Source: JAVJSD01 sp040219575 (lineage in GTDB: Bacteria > Planctomycetota > Planctomycetia > Pirellulales > Pirellulaceae). From it: a DNA stretch of 64,000 bases. A program made the translations under genes and the position numbers. This document shows positions 7,988 through 15,783 of this stretch, piece after piece. The DNA lies in contig JAVJSD010000119.1 of assembly GCA_040219575.1 (NCBI GenBank), positions 1 to 64,000 on the forward strand. Direction: 5' to 3'. Each line of letters opens with the position of its first letter. The stretch's first letter is position 1. The notes under the pieces were generated by a model that searched no databases, had not been told where the DNA came from, and was given only the letters and a program-made list of their open reading frames with translations.

Positions 7988-9178
7988 ATGAGCAAGGTTC
8001 GCGTTCTGGTCGGCACGCGCAAGGGCGCGTTCATTCTCACCTCCGACGGCAAGCGGCAGAAGTGGAAGGTCGATGGCCCGCACTTCGGCGGCTGGGAGGT
8101 CTATCACGCCAAAGGCTCGCCCGTCGATCCGGACCGCATCTACGTCTCGCAAACGAGCGCCTGGTTCGGACAGATCATTCAGCGCTCCAACGACGGCGGC
8201 AAAACGTGGGAGCAGCCGGGTACGGAAAACGGCGAACCGATGATGTCGCCCGACGGCCAGAAAATGGGCGTCAGCAATCGCTTCGCGTACGACACCTCCG
8301 ACGCCACCGGCAAACCGCTGAACGACCACATGTGGTACGACGGCACACCGCATCCCTGGGAGTTCAAACGCGTCTGGCACCTCGAACCGTCGCTCACCGA
8401 CCCGGACACCGTTTACGCCGGTGCGGAGGACGCCGCCCTGTTCCGCACCACCGACGGCGGGAATTCCTGGCACGAGGTGGCCGGCATGCGTGGCCACGAG
8501 TCGGGCAAGCTCTGGGCGCCCGGCGCCGGAGGACTCTGCCTGCACACGATCATTCTCGATCCGAATGACGAAAAGCGGATCTACATCGCCATCTCGGCGG
8601 CGGGCGCCTTCCGCACCGACGACGGCGGCCAGACCTGGAAGCCGATCAACCGCGGCCTCAAATCGATGTACGAATTGCCCGATCCCGACGCCGAGGTGGG
8701 CCACTGCGTGCACCGCATCGCCATGCATCCCACCCGCCCGGGCGTGCTGTACATGCAAAAGCACTGGGATGTGATGCGCAGCGACAACGCCGGCGATCTG
8801 TGGAGCGAGGTCAGCGGCGACCTGCCCAGCGACTTCGGCTTCCCCATCCAGGTGCACGCCCACGAGCCGGAGACGATTTACGTGGTGCCGATCAAGAGCG
8901 ACTCGGAGCACTATCCTCCCGAGGGCAAACTCCGCGTCTATCGCAGCCGCGCCGGCGGCAACGAGTGGGAGCCGCTCACGCGCGGCCTGCCGCAGGAGAA
9001 CTGCTACGTGAACATTCTCCGCGACGCGATGGCCGTCGACTCGCTCGACGAGTGCGGCGTGTACTTCGGCACCAACGGCGGCCAGGTCTACGCCTCGGCC
9101 GACTCCGGCGACAGCTGGCAGGAAATCGCCTCGCACCTTCCGCCGGTGGTGTCGGTGGAAGTACAAACCTTGCCGTAG
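7988..9178 (+). CDS. BNR/Asp-box beta-propeller (exo-sialidase-like) protein
   Basis: A 396-residue propeller of the WD40/YVTN/BNR-like group. Asp-box repeats are clear: SNDGGKTW, TTDGGNSW, TDDGGQTW and SADSGDSW. It lacks a signal peptide, so it is probably cytoplasmic; catalytic sialidase residues were not identified, so enzyme activity is doubtful. Start at MSKVRVLVGTRKG (7988) rather than the in-frame ATG 7940. A MoaD-like gene follows at 10019, and I recall these two families as frequent neighbours in other bacteria; here a RAYT island separates them. The stop TAG is part of GTAG (9175-9178), followed by sequence resembling a decayed palindrome-P arm. Confidence 0.82.
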   Translation: MSKVRVLVGTRKGAFILTSDGKRQKWKVDGPHFGGWEVYHAKGSPVDPDRIYVSQTSAWFGQIIQRSNDGGKTWEQPGTENGEPMMSPDGQKMGVSNRFAYDTSDATGKPLNDHMWYDGTPHPWEFKRVWHLEPSLTDPDTVYAGAEDAALFRTTDGGNSWHEVAGMRGHESGKLWAPGAGGLCLHTIILDPNDEKRIYIAISAAGAFRTDDGGQTWKPINRGLKSMYELPDPDAEVGHCVHRIAMHPTRPGVLYMQKHWDVMRSDNAGDLWSEVSGDLPSDFGFPIQVHAHEPETIYVVPIKSDSEHYPPEGKLRVYRSRAGGNEWEPLTRGLPQENCYVNILRDAMAVDSLDECGVYFGTNGGQVYASADSGDSWQEIASHLPPVVSVEVQTLP

Positions 9179-9228
9179 CGAGCCCGGAGCAAAGCAAGGA
9201 GAGCAGACACGTTAGACTCTATGTCGTC

Positions 9229-9294
9229 CCTTGCTGGCGCAACGGGCTCGCGACCTCCGAGCCCGTTGCGCCAGCAAGGGCGACCTGCGAGCCC
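9229..9294. repeat. Palindrome family P, copy 2, left flank of the RAYT
   Basis: 22-bp inverted arms at 9229-9250 and 9258-9279 with loop CGACCTC, then a tail GCGACCTGCGAGCCC (9280-9294). The same arms and same tail recur at 9836-9901 on the other side of the RAYT gene in the same orientation, while the loop there is the reverse complement (GAGGTCG). Confidence 0.9.
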
Positions 9295-9338
9295 GATGCA
9301 AAAGGTTGGATGATTTGTTGAAGTCGGAGGGCAGGTCC

Positions 9339-9815
9339 GTGACAAAGATGACCTATCACATCATTTGGACGACGTACGGAACATGGCTCCCCGGCGACCG
9401 GCGCGGTTGGGTGCAAAAGAAGAAGCCAGGGATTCAGGATCCGGACCCAAAGCGAGAGGAGGGAGCGCGAATCACGATGGCCGAGTCCGCCATCGTCCTG
9501 AACGCCGTGCAGCGTTCGATTGTCGACGAGACCATCCACACGCACTGCGAAATCCGCGACTGGTCGCTGCACGCCCTGAATGTACGTTCGAATCATGTTC
9601 ACGTCGTCCTCACCGCCGATCGAGCGGCCGACGATGTTGTGCGACAGTTGAAGGCTTGGTGTTCGCGGAATCTCTCGGACGATGCAGGCCTTGAGACGCA
9701 AGTCGCCGCCAAGGCGGGACGGCGGCGTTGGTTTACCGAGGGCGGCGAGGCCAAAGTGATCGACAGCGAAGAGTACCTCGAAAACGCCATCCACTATGTA
9801 ATGGAGCTGCAATAG
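9339..9815 (+). CDS. REP-associated tyrosine transposase (RAYT, Y1/HUH family)
   Basis: 158 residues, a single-domain Y1 transposase of the IS200-like/TnpA-REP superfamily. The N-terminus MTYHIIWTTYGTWLPGDRRG is typical of the RAYT branch. The HUH metal motif is NHVHVV with His86 and His88. The nucleophilic tyrosine is probably Tyr153 (AIHYVMELQ) or Tyr146 (SEEYLEN). GTG at 9339 is preferred because GGAGG lies 8 nt upstream; ATG 9348 is an alternative with weaker spacing. RAYTs cut single-stranded REP hairpins beside a GTAG tetranucleotide and are normally single-copy, domesticated genes. Here it is bracketed by two direct copies of palindrome P and sits in a genome rich in GTAG hairpins. All recognised motifs are intact. 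Confidence 0.88.
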   Translation: MTKMTYHIIWTTYGTWLPGDRRGWVQKKKPGIQDPDPKREEGARITMAESAIVLNAVQRSIVDETIHTHCEIRDWSLHALNVRSNHVHVVLTADRAADDVVRQLKAWCSRNLSDDAGLETQVAAKAGRRRWFTEGGEAKVIDSEEYLENAIHYVMELQ

Positions 9816-9835
9816 AAATTGCCGGTTTGCGTTAT

Positions 9836-9901
9836 CCTTGCTGGCGCAACCGGCTCGGAGGTCGCGAGCCCGTTGCGCCAGCAAGGGCGACCTGCGAGCC
9901 C
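9836..9901. repeat. Palindrome family P, copy 3, right flank of the RAYT
   Basis: Arms at 9836-9857 (one mismatch) and 9865-9886 around loop GAGGTCG, followed by the same tail as copy 2 (9887-9901). It begins 20 bp after the RAYT stop codon. A lone half-palindrome follows at 9975. Confidence 0.9.
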
Positions 9902-9974
9902 CGCCGTTGGCCGCTCCACGACATCGGTGTAGGCTCGGCAGCAAGGAAAATGGCACAATCAACGTAGCACGCTT

Positions 9975-9996
9975 CCTTGCTGGCGCAACGGGCTCG
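9975..9996 (+). repeat. Half copy of palindrome P in front of the MoaD-like gene
   Basis: A single 22-nt left arm, no right arm. A GTAG lies at 9964-9967 just upstream. It ends 22 bp before the ATG of the MoaD-like gene and so occupies its leader. Confidence 0.8.
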
Positions 9997-10018
9997 TGCG
10001 GATCGATGAAAGCAGCAA

Positions 10019-10315
10019 ATGATCCGAGTCATCCTCCCCTTTCATTTACGAAACCTCGCCCAAGTCGGCGCCGAGGTTCAGCTCGAGGTCGCGCCGCCGG
10101 TGACGATCGGTGCGGTGCTCGATGCGCTCGAGGCCCGCTATCCCATGCTGTGCGGCACGATCCGCGACCACGACACCAGGCAGCGGCGGCCGATGCTGCG
10201 GTTCTACGCCTGCCAACTCGACCTCTCGCACGAACCGCCCGACGCCCCGCTGCCGGAAGAGGTCGCCACGGGCAAGGAGCCGCTCTCGGTGATCGGGTCG
10301 ATGGCCGGCGGATAG
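10019..10315 (+). CDS. MoaD/ThiS family ubiquitin-like sulfur carrier
   Basis: A 98-residue beta-grasp protein: it begins MIRVILPFHLRNLAQVGAEV, holds VGAEVQLEVAPPVTIGAVLD and ends in the exposed Gly-Gly (SMAGG) that is adenylated and thiocarboxylated in MoaD/ThiS proteins. Somewhat longer than a minimal MoaD and without an adjacent moaE, so it may serve a dedicated pathway rather than molybdopterin synthesis. It probably once followed the BNR gene directly, before the RAYT-palindrome island at 9175-9996 was inserted. Confidence 0.82.
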   Translation: MIRVILPFHLRNLAQVGAEVQLEVAPPVTIGAVLDALEARYPMLCGTIRDHDTRQRRPMLRFYACQLDLSHEPPDAPLPEEVATGKEPLSVIGSMAGG

Positions 10316-10440
10316 GCGGCGCGGGACGTGCCCGACCCGCTGCCTACCGTCGATTGTGTCGGAAGGTCCGTGTCACGATTCGGCTGTTCGTGTCAGTTCG
10401 ACGAGATCGTCAGGAGAGATTTCGCCCCCAGTCTTCTCGC

Positions 10441-10935
10441 TTAGCGTTGCGGCTTCTCTTTCACTTTGACGACCGTGCCATCCATCAGCACCACGAGGCG
10501 GAGATTGGCCGGGATGCCGGTGCTTCCTCCGACGAGAATTTGCTGTTCAAACTCCACTTCCCAATACCAGTATCCGTTCTCCGCGTCCCAGGGAGTGAGC
10601 AGTGCGCCCTTTAATCCCCACACGCAGTTCTTTTCATCGTGAACCAACTTGTTTCGCAACTTCACGGCCTGCGCAATCGCGTCGCGCACGCTGAGCGGCG
10701 GGTTGGGCTCTCCCATTTTCCAAATCGGGCCGACGGGAGGACGCGGAAGTTCGACGAGGAACTGCGTGTCGAGGTCGTAGCTGTAAATACCTGTCGGGCC
10801 GTCCCAGATTTGCTGCCCGAACGACATCGGCGCCGCCTTCTTGGGCTGGGGCTCGGTTTGATCGGTTTGCGAAAACGCGGCGTCTGCCGGAAGTACGGCG
10901 ATCAGCACAGCAGCGACGAGGGGCAACTTTCTCAT
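10441..10935 (-). CDS. Secreted hypothetical protein
   Basis: 164 residues with a cleavable signal peptide (MRKLPLVAAVLIAVLPADAA, residues 1-20). The mature domain contains SVRDAIAQAVKLRNKLVHDE and YWYWEVEFEQQILVGGSTGIPANLRLVVLMDGTVVKVKEKPQR, suggesting a PepSY-like or similar small alpha-beta domain, but no family is confidently recognised. The 3' end converges on the MoaD-like gene with 125 bp of empty sequence between. Palindrome P copy 4 lies upstream. Confidence 0.7.
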   Translation of the reverse strand: MRKLPLVAAVLIAVLPADAAFSQTDQTEPQPKKAAPMSFGQQIWDGPTGIYSYDLDTQFLVELPRPPVGPIWKMGEPNPPLSVRDAIAQAVKLRNKLVHDEKNCVWGLKGALLTPWDAENGYWYWEVEFEQQILVGGSTGIPANLRLVVLMDGTVVKVKEKPQR

Positions 10936-11027
10936 GGATCGAATCCTGTGGTTGATGCGGAGCGCGCAGCCGGCCAGTTGCAGCAACTTCCATTCTAGCG
11001 GTTGTTGGGCAGCGGCGCGACCCTCTC

Positions 11028-11082
11028 CCTTGCTGGCGCAATGGGCTCGGGCGGACGCGACGAGCCCGTTGCGCCAGCAAGG
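11028..11082. repeat. Palindrome family P, copy 4
   Basis: Arms 11028-11049 (one mismatch) and 11061-11082 with an 11-nt loop, in the divergent region between the minus-strand secreted protein (starts 10935) and the plus-strand esterase. No promoter could be picked out here. Confidence 0.9.
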
Positions 11083-11224
11083 GAGTCGCGACACTTCAGA
11101 ATGCGGCGAACCTTCGTCGCGTAGTGAGCCCGTCCCCGGCTTCTGAATTTCGTTGAGTTTGGACGCCCGCTGGCGCAAACTGGACGCCGAGTTCCCGCCC
11201 GCTGTCTTCACCCCGAGGTGTCCC

Positions 11225-13231
11225 GTGCCGACCGTGTCATTTCCTCCACGCCGCATTCCGTTGAATGTCTTTGTGTTCGGCCTCGCGCTGGCGTCGTCGC
11301 CCCTGTTCGCCGCCGACTTGACGCCGGAGCAAATCGCACCCCTGCTCGCGCGGCGGATCATCGACGCCGACTTGCCGATGCAGCAGGTGCAGGAGTTTAC
11401 CGAATCGCGCGTGCCGCGGATGCCCAAGGCCGAATCGCGGCAGGCGTGGCAGGCGATCGCCGATCGGCTGCGGGCCGACGTGCTGGAGAAAGTAGTGTTT
11501 CGCGGCGAGGCGGCGCGGTGGCGGAAGGCGCCGCTGCGCGTGGAGCACCTGGAGACGATTCCCGGCGGCGACGGCTACCGGATCAAGAAGCTGCGGTACG
11601 AGGCGGCGGCCGGTTTGTGGATCCCGGCGCTGTTGTACGAACCGACCAAACTCGAAGGGAAGGTCCCGGTCTCGCTGAACGTCAACGGCCACGACCGCAA
11701 AGGGAAAGCGGCCGATTACAAGCAGATCCGCTGCATCAACCAGGCCAAACGCGGCATGTTGGCCCTGAATGTGGAATGGATCGGCATGGGGCAGCTCAAC
11801 ACGCCCGGCAACGTGCACTACGCGCAGAATCAGCTCGACCTGTGCGGAACCAGCGGCGTGTCGGTCTTCCTGCTGGCCATGCAGCGCGGTCTCGACGTGT
11901 TGCTGGCGCACGAACACGCCGATCCAAAGCGCGTCGCGGTGGCGGGCCTTTCGGGCGGCGGCTGGCAGACGATCTTCGTCAGTTCGCTCGACACTCGCGT
12001 CACGCTCTGCAACCCGGTGGCCGGCTACTCCAGCTTCTTGACGCGGGCGCGTCACTTGAAGGACCTGGGCGACTCCGAGCAAACGCCGAGCGACCTGGCC
12101 ACGGTGGCCGACTACACCCACCTGACCGCCATGCTGGCGCCGCGGGCGGCGTTGTTGACGTTCAACGCCAAGGACAATTGTTGCTTCGAGGCGCCGTACG
12201 CCTTGCCCCCCTTGGTCGAAGCCGCTCGACCGGTCTTCAAGTTGTACGACGCGGAGGATCGGCTGCGGACGCACGTGAACGAGGATCCCGGCACGCACAA
12301 CTTCGAGATCGACAACCGCCAGGCGCTCTACCGCATGCTGCGCGACAACTTCTACGGCGGCGACGACGACGCGTTTCCCGGCACGGAGATCGACGTCGAG
12401 GACGAACTCAAGACCTCCGACGACCTGCACATCGAACTGCCGGAGGACAACGCCACGCTGAACAGCATCGCCCTGTCGCTGGCGAAGTCGCTTCCCCAAG
12501 GAGAGAATTCTCCCAGCGCCAGTCGCGACGCCGAAGCGTGGCTGCAAAGAGGCCGCAAGCGGTTGGCCGAACTTGTGAAGTATCACCCGTACGACTGTCA
12601 GGCGAACAAGGAGGGAAGCACCACGAAGGACGATGTGACCTTCACCTGGTGGCGGCTGCAATTGGGAGACGCGTGGACGATTCCGGCCGTGGAGGTTTCG
12701 CCCGCGGAGGCCGACGCGACAGTTTTGGTGCTCGCTGACGACGGGCGCATCTCGACCGCCAAGCGCGTGGCGGCATTGGTCGGCGAGGGGAAACGCGTGC
12801 TGGCGATCGATCCGTTCTACTTCGGCGAGTCGCACATTGCCGACAAGGACTTCCTGTTCGCCATGCTCGCGGCCGCGTTCGGCGAGCGGCCGCTTGGTAT
12901 TCAAGCCTCGCAAACGGCGGCCGTGGCGCGATGGGCGAAGAAAGCGTTTGAGCAGCCGGTGACGGTTCTGGCCGAAGGGCCGCGAACCGGCGTCGTCGCG
13001 CTTGTCGCCGGCGCCGTTGAAGACAAGGCCATCGAGGCGATCGACGTCTACCGGCCGCTGGGCAGCTTCAAGCAATTGCTGGATGAGAACGAAACCACGC
13101 GGCAGATGCCCGAGATGTTCTGCTTCGGCCTGCTGGCGGAGTTCGACGTGCTGCACATCGCGGCGCTGGCGCGCGGCAAGGTGAGGTTCCACAATCCCTC
13201 TCCCCGCGCGGCGAAGGATCTTGCGGATTGA
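11225..13231 (+). CDS. Secreted alpha/beta hydrolase (acetyl-xylan-esterase/dienelactone-hydrolase-like)
   Basis: About 668 residues. The N-terminus has a basic region and hydrophobic signal (RRIPLNVFVFGLALASSPLFA). The hydrolase core includes VPVSLNVNGHDRKG, the nucleophile elbow GLSGGGWQT, and a likely catalytic His in DPGTHNFE. A second half (from about residue 440) includes EADATVLVLADDGRIST and GKRVLAIDPFYFGES, looking like a repeat of an alpha/beta-hydrolase fold without a clear nucleophile elbow. Large esterases of this type are common in planctomycetes and act on polysaccharide esters; the substrate here is unknown. GTG 11225 is the start that places the signal peptide at the N-terminus; ATG 11153 in frame would add 24 unlikely residues. 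Confidence 0.78.
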   Translation: MPTVSFPPRRIPLNVFVFGLALASSPLFAADLTPEQIAPLLARRIIDADLPMQQVQEFTESRVPRMPKAESRQAWQAIADRLRADVLEKVVFRGEAARWRKAPLRVEHLETIPGGDGYRIKKLRYEAAAGLWIPALLYEPTKLEGKVPVSLNVNGHDRKGKAADYKQIRCINQAKRGMLALNVEWIGMGQLNTPGNVHYAQNQLDLCGTSGVSVFLLAMQRGLDVLLAHEHADPKRVAVAGLSGGGWQTIFVSSLDTRVTLCNPVAGYSSFLTRARHLKDLGDSEQTPSDLATVADYTHLTAMLAPRAALLTFNAKDNCCFEAPYALPPLVEAARPVFKLYDAEDRLRTHVNEDPGTHNFEIDNRQALYRMLRDNFYGGDDDAFPGTEIDVEDELKTSDDLHIELPEDNATLNSIALSLAKSLPQGENSPSASRDAEAWLQRGRKRLAELVKYHPYDCQANKEGSTTKDDVTFTWWRLQLGDAWTIPAVEVSPAEADATVLVLADDGRISTAKRVAALVGEGKRVLAIDPFYFGESHIADKDFLFAMLAAAFGERPLGIQASQTAAVARWAKKAFEQPVTVLAEGPRTGVVALVAGAVEDKAIEAIDVYRPLGSFKQLLDENETTRQMPEMFCFGLLAEFDVLHIAALARGKVRFHNPSPRAAKDLAD

Positions 13232-13300
13232 CCATCTCGTGGGGGCGAATCAGAATCAAGGATTCCGCATACAACACCACTCCCCCAAAGTGAGTCGACG

Positions 13301-13954
13301 ATGAAACACCTCGCCCTGATCGTGATTTCTCTGAGTTTGCTGCAGTCCGCCACGACCGAGGCCGCCGAAAAAGACAAGGCCGCCGAGACGAGCAACGACG
13401 GCTGGGTGCAGATGTTCGACGGCAAGTCGCTGGACGGCTGGAAGGCGAGCGAGAACCAGGAGACGTGGAAGATCGAGGACGGGGTGCTCGTCTGCCATGG
13501 GCCGCGGAGCCACCTGTTCTACGTCGGCGACGACAAGCCGTTCGTCAACTTCGAGTTCGAGGCCGACGTGATGACCACGCCCGGCAGCAACGCCGGCATC
13601 TACTTCCACACGCGCTACCAGGAAGAAGGCTGGCCGCGATACGGCTTCGAGGCGCAGGTGAACAACACCCACAAAGACCCCAAGAAGACCGGCAGCCTGT
13701 ACGCCGTGAAGAACGTCGACGAGGCGCCGGCCAAGGACGGCGAGTGGTTCACCGAGCAGATCACCGTTCGCGGCAATCGCATCGTGATCAAGGTGAACGA
13801 CAAGACGTTGGTCGATTACACGCAACCGGAAGGCCAGGAGGCGTTTTCGGAGCAGTTCGAGCGTCGCCTCGGCAAGGGCGCCTTCGCGCTGCAGGGACAC
13901 GACCCCGACAGCAAGGTGTACTTCAAGAACCTCCGCGTGCGACGACTGCCCTAG
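13301..13954 (+). CDS. DUF1080 (3-keto-disaccharide hydrolase-like) secreted protein
   Basis: 217 residues with a signal peptide (to about residue 22). DUF1080/LamG-like concanavalin fold: WVQMFDGKSLDGWKASENQE, then PFVNFEFEADVMTTPGSNAGIYFHTRY, and C-terminal GAFALQGHDPDSKVYFKNLRVRRL. DUF1080 proteins are among the most expanded families of planctomycetes and some hydrolyse 3-keto-glycosides. It follows the esterase by 69 bp and may be in the same operon. Confidence 0.9.
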   Translation: MKHLALIVISLSLLQSATTEAAEKDKAAETSNDGWVQMFDGKSLDGWKASENQETWKIEDGVLVCHGPRSHLFYVGDDKPFVNFEFEADVMTTPGSNAGIYFHTRYQEEGWPRYGFEAQVNNTHKDPKKTGSLYAVKNVDEAPAKDGEWFTEQITVRGNRIVIKVNDKTLVDYTQPEGQEAFSEQFERRLGKGAFALQGHDPDSKVYFKNLRVRRLP

Positions 13955-13979
13955 CGCCGCGTGACAACGAAGATTGGGG

Positions 13980-14052
13980 GTAGCAGAAGTCGTGAGACTT
14001 CTGGAAGCGCAAACATCGCAACGAATTCCCGAACTCTCACGAGCTCGGCTAC
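13980..14052. repeat. BIME: GTAG hairpin pair (AAGTC and CCGAGCTC stems)
   Basis: Plus-strand REP: GTAG 13980-13983, stem CAGAAGTC, loop GTGA, GACTTCTG. Minus-strand REP: GTAG 14052-14049, stem CCGAGCTC, loop GTGA, GAGTTCGG. The rest of the 343-bp gap to the TolC gene (14053-14297) holds no gene or clear promoter. Confidence 0.9.
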
Positions 14053-14297
14053 CCTGAAATCAAGCCGTCCCCCAGCGTGGATTATTCATGAGCGATCGGG
14101 GGCGGCTACGAGGGATGCGCCGGTTGTCGACGTCGCATCGGTCGATTGGGCTCACCGGCTGTGGCTCGTTTCGGCGGTAGGAACGCCCGATAGGGACAAG
14201 TGGAGCGCCGACGGCGCTTTCCGCCCGGCACGCGCGCCAAACGGATGCCGCGATCGTGCGCGCGGCCGCATGGATGCAAACGGGGTGAGTCCGCGCG

Positions 14298-15755
14298 ATG
14301 AGCACGTCCCTCACGAGCCATAAACTCTGCCTGCTTTCGCTCGTCCTCGGTGCGACTTGCGCGGTGTGTGGAGTCGCCCGCGGGCAAATGCGCTGGGGGG
14401 CGCCGCCGCCGGTCGGCGTCTCGCATCAGGAAGCCCTTCCCCCGAGCCCAACCCTCGCATCGCCGTCGAACGCATCGCCGACGCGTCGTTTGCCTCCGAT
14501 CGAAGCTCCTCCGCGCGAGGCGGCTCAGACCGAGGCGGCTCCGCTCACGCTGCACGATCTGCAGAGCGTCGCGCTGCGGCGCAATCCCACGTTGGCGCAG
14601 GCCCACGCGATCATCAACGCGGCCCAGGGGATGGCCGACCAGGCGGGACGCTACCCCAACCCCACCATCGGCTACACCGGCGAGCAGATCGGCGTGGAGG
14701 GGACGGTCGGCGAATTCCAGGGCGGCTACATCGGACAAGAATTCGTCACCGGCGGAAAGCTGCGGCTCAGCCGGCGGAAATACCTGCAGCGCGTCCGCAT
14801 CGGCCAGTCGCAGGCGCGCGCCCAACAGCAGCGTGTGCTCAACGGCGTGGCCCTGCGTTTTTACGACGCCCTCACCGCGCAGCATGTCGTCGCGATCCAA
14901 GAAAGGCTGCTGGCCAACGCCCAGGACCACGTGCAAACCACGCGCGAGCGGCTCAACCTCGGCCAGGTGAATCAAGCCGAAATGCTGCAGGCCGAGGTCG
15001 AAGCGCAGCACGACTACTTGGCGCTGCTCACCGCCCAGCGGGCTGCGCTGCGAGCCTGGCGAGAACTCGCCAGCACCGTGGGCTCCCCCACCATGCCCCC
15101 CATGCCGCTGAGCGACGCGCGATTGGGCCAGTCGCCGCTGCTCGATTGGGACGCGGCGCTACGGCGCTTGCTCACCGTGAGCCCCGAGTTGATCGTCGCC
15201 CGGCAGGAAGTCGAACACGACCGAATCGCCGTTCAACGGGAACGCGTCGAGCCGATTCCGAACGTGGATGTGCAGGCCAGCGCCGGACAGAACTTCGAAA
15301 CGCCGAACACGGTGGCGGGCGTCACGATCGGAATTGAACTGCCGATTTACAATCGCAACCAGGGAACCATCTTCCAGGCGGAAGCCGACTTGCGGCGGGC
15401 CAGCGCGGAAGTTAAACGCCTCGAGTTGGTGTTGACCAACCGGCTGGCGGAAAGGTTTCAGCAGTACGAGACGTCGCTGGCGCGCGTCAAGACCTATCAG
15501 AACGAGATGCTGCCCAAGTCGCGGCAGGCGCACGACCTGCTGTTGCAGGCCTACAATGCGCGCCGCGGCACGTGGATGGATGTGCTGACCGCCCGGCGAC
15601 ATGTGCTGGAGTTGGAACTACAGCTCGCCCAGGAGACGAACATGCTGCGGCAATCGGAAACGCTCATCTGCGGTCTGTTGTTGGAAGACGGACTGGAGCA
15701 ACCGCAAGCACCGCTCAGCGGCGGCCATATCGACGCCACGCCCGATCCTCGCTAA
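14298..15755 (+). CDS. TolC-family outer-membrane efflux protein (CusC/CzcC-like)
   Basis: 485 residues. A signal peptide (residues 1-28) precedes a Pro-rich stretch and the two outer-membrane-efflux repeats: LTLHDLQSVALRRNPTLAQA and TIGYTGEQIGVEGTVGEFQG in the first, PELIVARQEVEHDRIAVQRE and DVQASAGQNFETPNTVAGVT in the second. Long coiled coils are evident (RLELVLTNRLAERFQQYETS). The closest type by feel is the CzcC/CusC group for metal export. The multicopper oxidase gene follows by 28 bp, so both are probably one copper-handling operon; RND pump and adaptor genes are not in the window. Confidence 0.9.
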   Translation: MSTSLTSHKLCLLSLVLGATCAVCGVARGQMRWGAPPPVGVSHQEALPPSPTLASPSNASPTRRLPPIEAPPREAAQTEAAPLTLHDLQSVALRRNPTLAQAHAIINAAQGMADQAGRYPNPTIGYTGEQIGVEGTVGEFQGGYIGQEFVTGGKLRLSRRKYLQRVRIGQSQARAQQQRVLNGVALRFYDALTAQHVVAIQERLLANAQDHVQTTRERLNLGQVNQAEMLQAEVEAQHDYLALLTAQRAALRAWRELASTVGSPTMPPMPLSDARLGQSPLLDWDAALRRLLTVSPELIVARQEVEHDRIAVQRERVEPIPNVDVQASAGQNFETPNTVAGVTIGIELPIYNRNQGTIFQAEADLRRASAEVKRLELVLTNRLAERFQQYETSLARVKTYQNEMLPKSRQAHDLLLQAYNARRGTWMDVLTARRHVLELELQLAQETNMLRQSETLICGLLLEDGLEQPQAPLSGGHIDATPDPR

Positions 15756-15783
15756 CGCGCCACCTCACGAGGGAGAAAGCCCG

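Noticed and set aside
9229..9901. Palindromes around the RAYT as ordinary IS terminal inverted repeats
   Set aside because: Each flank is itself a complete palindrome in the same orientation, not one inverted pair, and Y1 transposases do not use terminal inverted repeats of that kind.
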